A DNA stretch of 11,520 nucleotides from positions 1-11,520 of the forward strand of contig NWUY0300111647.1 in NCBI GenBank assembly GCA_004151065.3. The letters are read 5' to 3'. The translations under genes and the position numbers were made by a program. The notes below the pieces were generated by a model, which did no database searches, was not told where the DNA came from, and worked only from the letters and a program-made list of their open reading frames with translations. Below, one piece after another: positions 8,899 to 11,520 of the stretch (positions are counted from its first letter, which is position 1; each line of letters begins with the position of its first letter). This DNA is from Larix sibirica (lineage: Eukaryota; Streptophyta; Pinopsida; Pinales; Pinaceae).

Positions 8899-8907
8899 TC
8901 ATCCTTA
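8899..8907 (+). repeat. Candidate 3' target-site duplication of LINE-A
   Basis: TCATCCTTA, identical to 2375-2383. See the upstream copy for the reservations. Confidence 0.3.
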
Positions 8908-10187
8908 ACATAAGGGTATGTTCGAATAGGCTTGTGCTTTGAAGGGATTGTTTTGTCTCCATTAGAACAATAAATTGCTCCAAATAAAGAGTTCACATTT
9001 CCCGTGAATTTCTTTTCCTTAGTCCTATCAACCTTCAATTTCTCCAATTTTGTGAAAAAAGCATGAGAGAATAACAAACTGTGACCAAATATTATGGGTT
9101 ATTATCGATGGATGTTCTGAGAACACTTGTGTAGCTTGAATCGATTCACGAGAGACCGAAAGGGGAGGATTAATGGAACCTCTAATAAAAGATGGATCTT
9201 TCAATAGAATAAATAATAATAAAAGTTATTTCCCTTATATTTATCCATGAAAATGTAACACCAATATAAGAAGAAATATAAACTAGCAATTGCCTCATAA
9301 GGTGCAAAGGAATTCCGAAAAGATAAAAAAAAATAGGAAGTAAAATAGATGTGATGAAGTGAAAAGAAAACTTAATAATATTGTTTTGTGAATAATCATT
9401 GGTATAGGTTCGGGTCCAACCTCATGATGATCTTCCAGCTAATGCTATGAAACTTGATGACTCTTTGTTTATGCTTGAGACTAAGTCCACCATGTGTTGT
9501 TGTATCATGGACTCTCAATTATGTTGTGTAGTTTTTTATTGGGATGGTTTAAACATATGGGTGATTTGGTAGATGGCCCACCCAATTTTGAGATTTGTTG
9601 GTACTTGTGTATGCTCGAATGGCCCGCCTTCATCCCTTGTATTGACTCAAGGATGTTATGCATTCCACAACATTCAATTTCACGGAGCCATAGAATTGTT
9701 GGGAGTTTCTGAGTTATGCTTCCATTTTAGCAAGTATGTTGATTCCCCTTAAAATGAAAATGCAAAAAAAGCATGGACAATATGTCGACTAAAAAGCAAA
9801 GGCAACTCATAGCTATGTGTGTTACATGACCTTTAACACTCTTATTTAAATTTATGGATATCAACATTCTTAGTTGAAAAGGTATATTTACATTAAATGA
9901 ATCTTAGCTATATTGAACCTATAGTTGCAATACGTATATATGTACTTCACCTTAGATGTATTTGAAAAGATAAAGGTATTTCTTAACTGAGTATAAGGAT
10001 TTTAAGTGTTACCTAATCTTCTTGATTGCTCTAATGCTTTTGGTAGATCCATTTTAAGGATATCCAAAATATTCTGATATAAGTCTCGAGGGAATTTGTT
10101 CACACTAATTGCCTTGGATTTATGCATAGAAAAGAATACCTTCTCAATTCTTCCCTAGATATGGGCCTCATTAGAGCATTAGTTTTT
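8908..10187. other. Gene-free stretch
   Basis: No recognisable gene, RNA or mobile element. The open frame at 9494-9712 (72 residues) shows no motif known to me. An 18-bp sequence at 9716-9733 recurs at 11137-11154. The - strand frame at 8862-9077 overlaps the LINE-A end and is not supported as a gene. Confidence 0.5.
9716..9733 (+). repeat. 18-bp direct repeat, copy 1
   Basis: ATGCTTCCATTTTAGCAA, identical to 11137-11154. Flanks do not match beyond the 18 bases. Cause unknown: it could be the core of an old diverged repeat pair or a target-site duplication around an unrecognised insertion. Confidence 0.5.
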
Positions 10188-10247
10188 GGAGTTGTCTAAA
10201 AATTCGACGATTTGGATCGAATGACCATTTTTAGCCAAAATTCGACC

Positions 10248-10268
10248 TTTTTTTTTTTTTTTTTTTTT
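10248..10268. repeat. 21-nt T run
   Basis: Uninterrupted T run inside the inverted-repeat element. Read on the - strand it is a poly(A), so a nested minus-strand SINE-type insertion is an alternative. Its pure state suggests recent slippage growth. Confidence 0.8.
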
Positions 10269-10380
10269 GAAAAATCTAAATTTAGTTGTGTTTTATTGGG
10301 TTTTTTGATGATATAAATGGATTCAGCACCCTCAAAACCCCTAGGGCACCCAAAACTCTAGAATTTGATAGTTGTAAACT

Positions 10381-10430
10381 GGATTTTGAAAAATTACGGT
10401 TGGATTTTGAAAAATTACGGTTGGATTTTT
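10381..10430 (+). repeat. 21-bp tandem repeat, two copies plus a part
   Basis: A unit starting GGATTTTGAAAAATTACGG occurs at 10381-10401 and 10402-10422 without mismatch, with a third partial start at 10423-10430. In one frame the unit would encode a seven-residue LDFEKLR repeat. Exact identity points to a recent duplication. Confidence 0.8.
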
Positions 10431-10557
10431 TCAAAATTGTGCCCGGAAAAATCATCTATTCGGCTCAAATCGTAGAATTTTTAGACTACGCGTTAATTTT
10501 TTAGTGATCTATTATCCTCAAGAGTGGATCTGAGAAAGGTCGCAGAGATGGCCTAGT

Positions 10558-10830
10558 TTACTTGCCCTTGTTTTGAAATGTGGTTCTCGGAAAATCTCGT
10601 TGTTGATGGTTTTCCCTTGCCATTGATCCATTTGCCCTAATAATTCTTTTGTTGGCATTGTAAGATCCCCATTTTTTGCATGTATTACAAAATACACGCA
10701 TACTTGGACTCATGATCTCCTTGTAAACATTGAATTCTGGATTTCTACCAATAGAAGATTTATTTCTTGTATATGAGATCAGGATTCTATAAGAGTAGTC
10801 AATCATGTTATAAACTGATACCATTACCAA
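10558..10830 (-). pseudogene. Possible LTR-retrotransposon gag trace with two decayed zinc knuckles
   Basis: On the - strand this 90-residue open frame reads VFCNTCKKWGSYNANK, which fits the spacing Cys-x2-Cys-x4-His-x4-Cys with Ser in place of His (10663-10665) and Lys in place of the last Cys (10648-10650); both first Cys codons are present (10687-10689, 10678-10680). About 18 residues later ENHQQRDFPR fits the second half of another knuckle: His at 10606-10608 and, four residues on, Phe (TTT) where Cys (TGT) is expected. Paired CCHC knuckles are common in plant retrotransposon gag proteins. No protease, integrase or LTR is seen nearby, and the MITE-like element lies just beyond the C-terminal side. 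The match rests on spacing and a few residues, so it is tentative; a chance open frame is the alternative. Confidence 0.3.
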
Positions 10831-11408
10831 TATATATTAGAAGCTTAGAGATAGTGTTATAAACCAAATGTACCAATAGCACAGTAATACAAATTCATAA
10901 AGACATTTTCTTTTGAGCTCAAACACATAGCATCATCACTCAATTCTCATAGCAATCACTTCACTTTTTTCAATCGCCATGATAACTTTCTCTAACACTA
11001 AGCAAACGGTTCTAGAAGGATATAGTTTATCTTCGGCATTTTACTCTTTATGACAATGAAATCCTATCACCCTTTGATCAAGACATTTCCTTGCATAAAT
11101 TATTGTAACCACTATTACCCTCACTAGTGAAGTAGAATGCTTCCATTTTAGCAAACTAGAAGAAACATGTCTCATCTAAACCTTTGGAATGTGAATCTTA
11201 AGTTGATGAGAATACCAACAGTGCACAAAATGAAATATGAGGGTTGTTTAGTATATGGTATCAGTTCTATATGGACCTTAGAGAATATAAGAGAATTGTG
11301 TGTTGTACAAGTACAAAACAAAAGTTCAAAATTGAAATCTATTTTAAACCCGAGTTTAATTGAATTTGAGCGTTTTAATGATGCCTTACCAAGACTGTAT
11401 AAAAGAAT
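10831..11408. other. Gene-free stretch
   Basis: A+T-rich sequence with no recognised gene. The 100-residue open frame at 11167-11469 on + is mirrored by an 87-residue one on the opposite strand; neither shows a motif known to me. The second copy of the 18-bp repeat lies at 11137-11154. Confidence 0.45.
11137..11154 (+). repeat. 18-bp direct repeat, copy 2
   Basis: Identical to 9716-9733, same orientation, about 1.42 kb away. Confidence 0.5.
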
Positions 11409-11459
11409 CACTTTTAAAAATGTGCCCATCGACATATATCAACCACTTTTAAAAATGTG
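11409..11459 (+). repeat. 16-bp direct repeat pair
   Basis: CACTTTTAAAAATGTG at 11409-11424 and again at 11444-11459, 35 bp apart. The second copy sits in a small inverted repeat (AACCAC at 11441-11446 and GTGGTT at 11457-11462). Confidence 0.6.
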
Positions 11460-11493
11460 GTTGTGCTAGTATATATTTGAAAACAATAATATC

Positions 11494-11511
11494 ATATATA
11501 TATATATATAA
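11494..11511. repeat. (AT)n microsatellite
   Basis: Nine uninterrupted AT units near the window's end. Confidence 0.85.
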
Positions 11512-11520
11512 GTACAACCA

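Larger units (their letters stand above)
10188..10492. mobile_element. MITE-like element with imperfect terminal inverted repeats
   Basis: The left end 10191-10222 and the reverse complement of 10458-10489 agree at 27 of 32 positions, starting GTTGTCTAAAAATTC on the left and GTAGTCTAAAAATTC on the right. Extending outward by three bases to 10188 and 10492 adds one further match. Just outside lie TTAGTTTTT (10179-10187) and TTAATTTTT (10493-10501), 8 of 9 identical, which would suit a 9-bp target-site duplication of Mutator type; the T-rich sequence makes this weak. About 300 bp, no transposase, so a non-autonomous element is the likely reading. The interior holds a T run and a 21-bp tandem repeat. 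The open frame 10286-10504 across it is probably not a gene. Confidence 0.55.

Noticed and set aside
9408-9424. GGTTCGGGTCCAACC resembles a tRNA T-arm
   Set aside because: No matching acceptor stem, D-arm or anticodon arm upstream, so no tRNA is called.
11255-11266. TGGTATCAGTT, similar to the start of an initiator-Met primer-binding site; a similar string lies on the minus strand near 10814-10826
   Set aside because: The match breaks after about nine bases, no LTR end stands beside either copy, and the minus-strand copy is too close to the gag trace.
11167-11469. 100-residue open frame on +, with an 87-residue frame opposite
   Set aside because: No recognisable motif or composition typical of a gene; A+T-rich intergenic DNA gives such frames by chance.
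1-11520. Search for CRISPR arrays, bacterial operons, rRNA and phage genes
   Set aside because: None seen. The content is plant-type retroelement relics and anonymous A+T-rich DNA.

Overview
The window looks like repeat-filled, gene-poor nuclear DNA of a land plant. It is A+T-rich and holds no intact gene. Its main content is decayed non-LTR retrotransposons (LINEs, L1 type) whose second protein ends in an RNase H domain, an architecture known from plant L1-type elements. The low gene density and the style of the LINE proteins would suit a large genome such as a conifer's. That last point is inference.

Layout. Positions 1-240 hold nothing I recognise. Positions 240-1261 are the 5'-truncated 3' end of one LINE (here LINE-B): an RNase H relic, a 3' UTR with a hairpin, and an A-rich tail. 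Positions 1262-2383 are anonymous. About 2384-8888 is a nearly full-length but dead LINE (LINE-A) on the + strand. It carries, in order, a 5' leader, ORF1 (DUF4283-like RNA-binding domain plus a ruined CCHC zinc knuckle), and ORF2 (AP-like endonuclease, linker, reverse transcriptase, post-RT region, zf-RVT zinc domain, RNase H), then a 3' UTR and a short poly(A). Frames shift many times and stops are frequent, but the protein can be followed through all three + frames with little missing. A 9-bp direct repeat lies at or near both ends and may be the target-site duplication. Inside ORF1 a 55-bp segment is duplicated around a single N, which looks like an assembly error.

Positions 8889-10187 are anonymous. 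About 10188-10492 is a roughly 300-bp element with imperfect terminal inverted repeats (MITE-like), holding a 21-nt T run and a 21-bp tandem repeat. Next to it, on the - strand at 10558-10830, is a possible trace of an LTR-retrotransposon gag with two degenerate zinc-knuckle patterns. The rest to 11520 is A+T-rich, with short repeats and an (AT)n microsatellite.

When active, LINE-A's ORF1 product would have packaged its RNA. ORF2's endonuclease would have nicked target DNA, its RT would have primed first-strand synthesis there, and RNase H would have removed the RNA template. No part of this machinery can be made intact from this copy. I found no new multi-gene system. The points most worth checking are the N-centred duplication, the inverted-repeat element and the gag-like trace.
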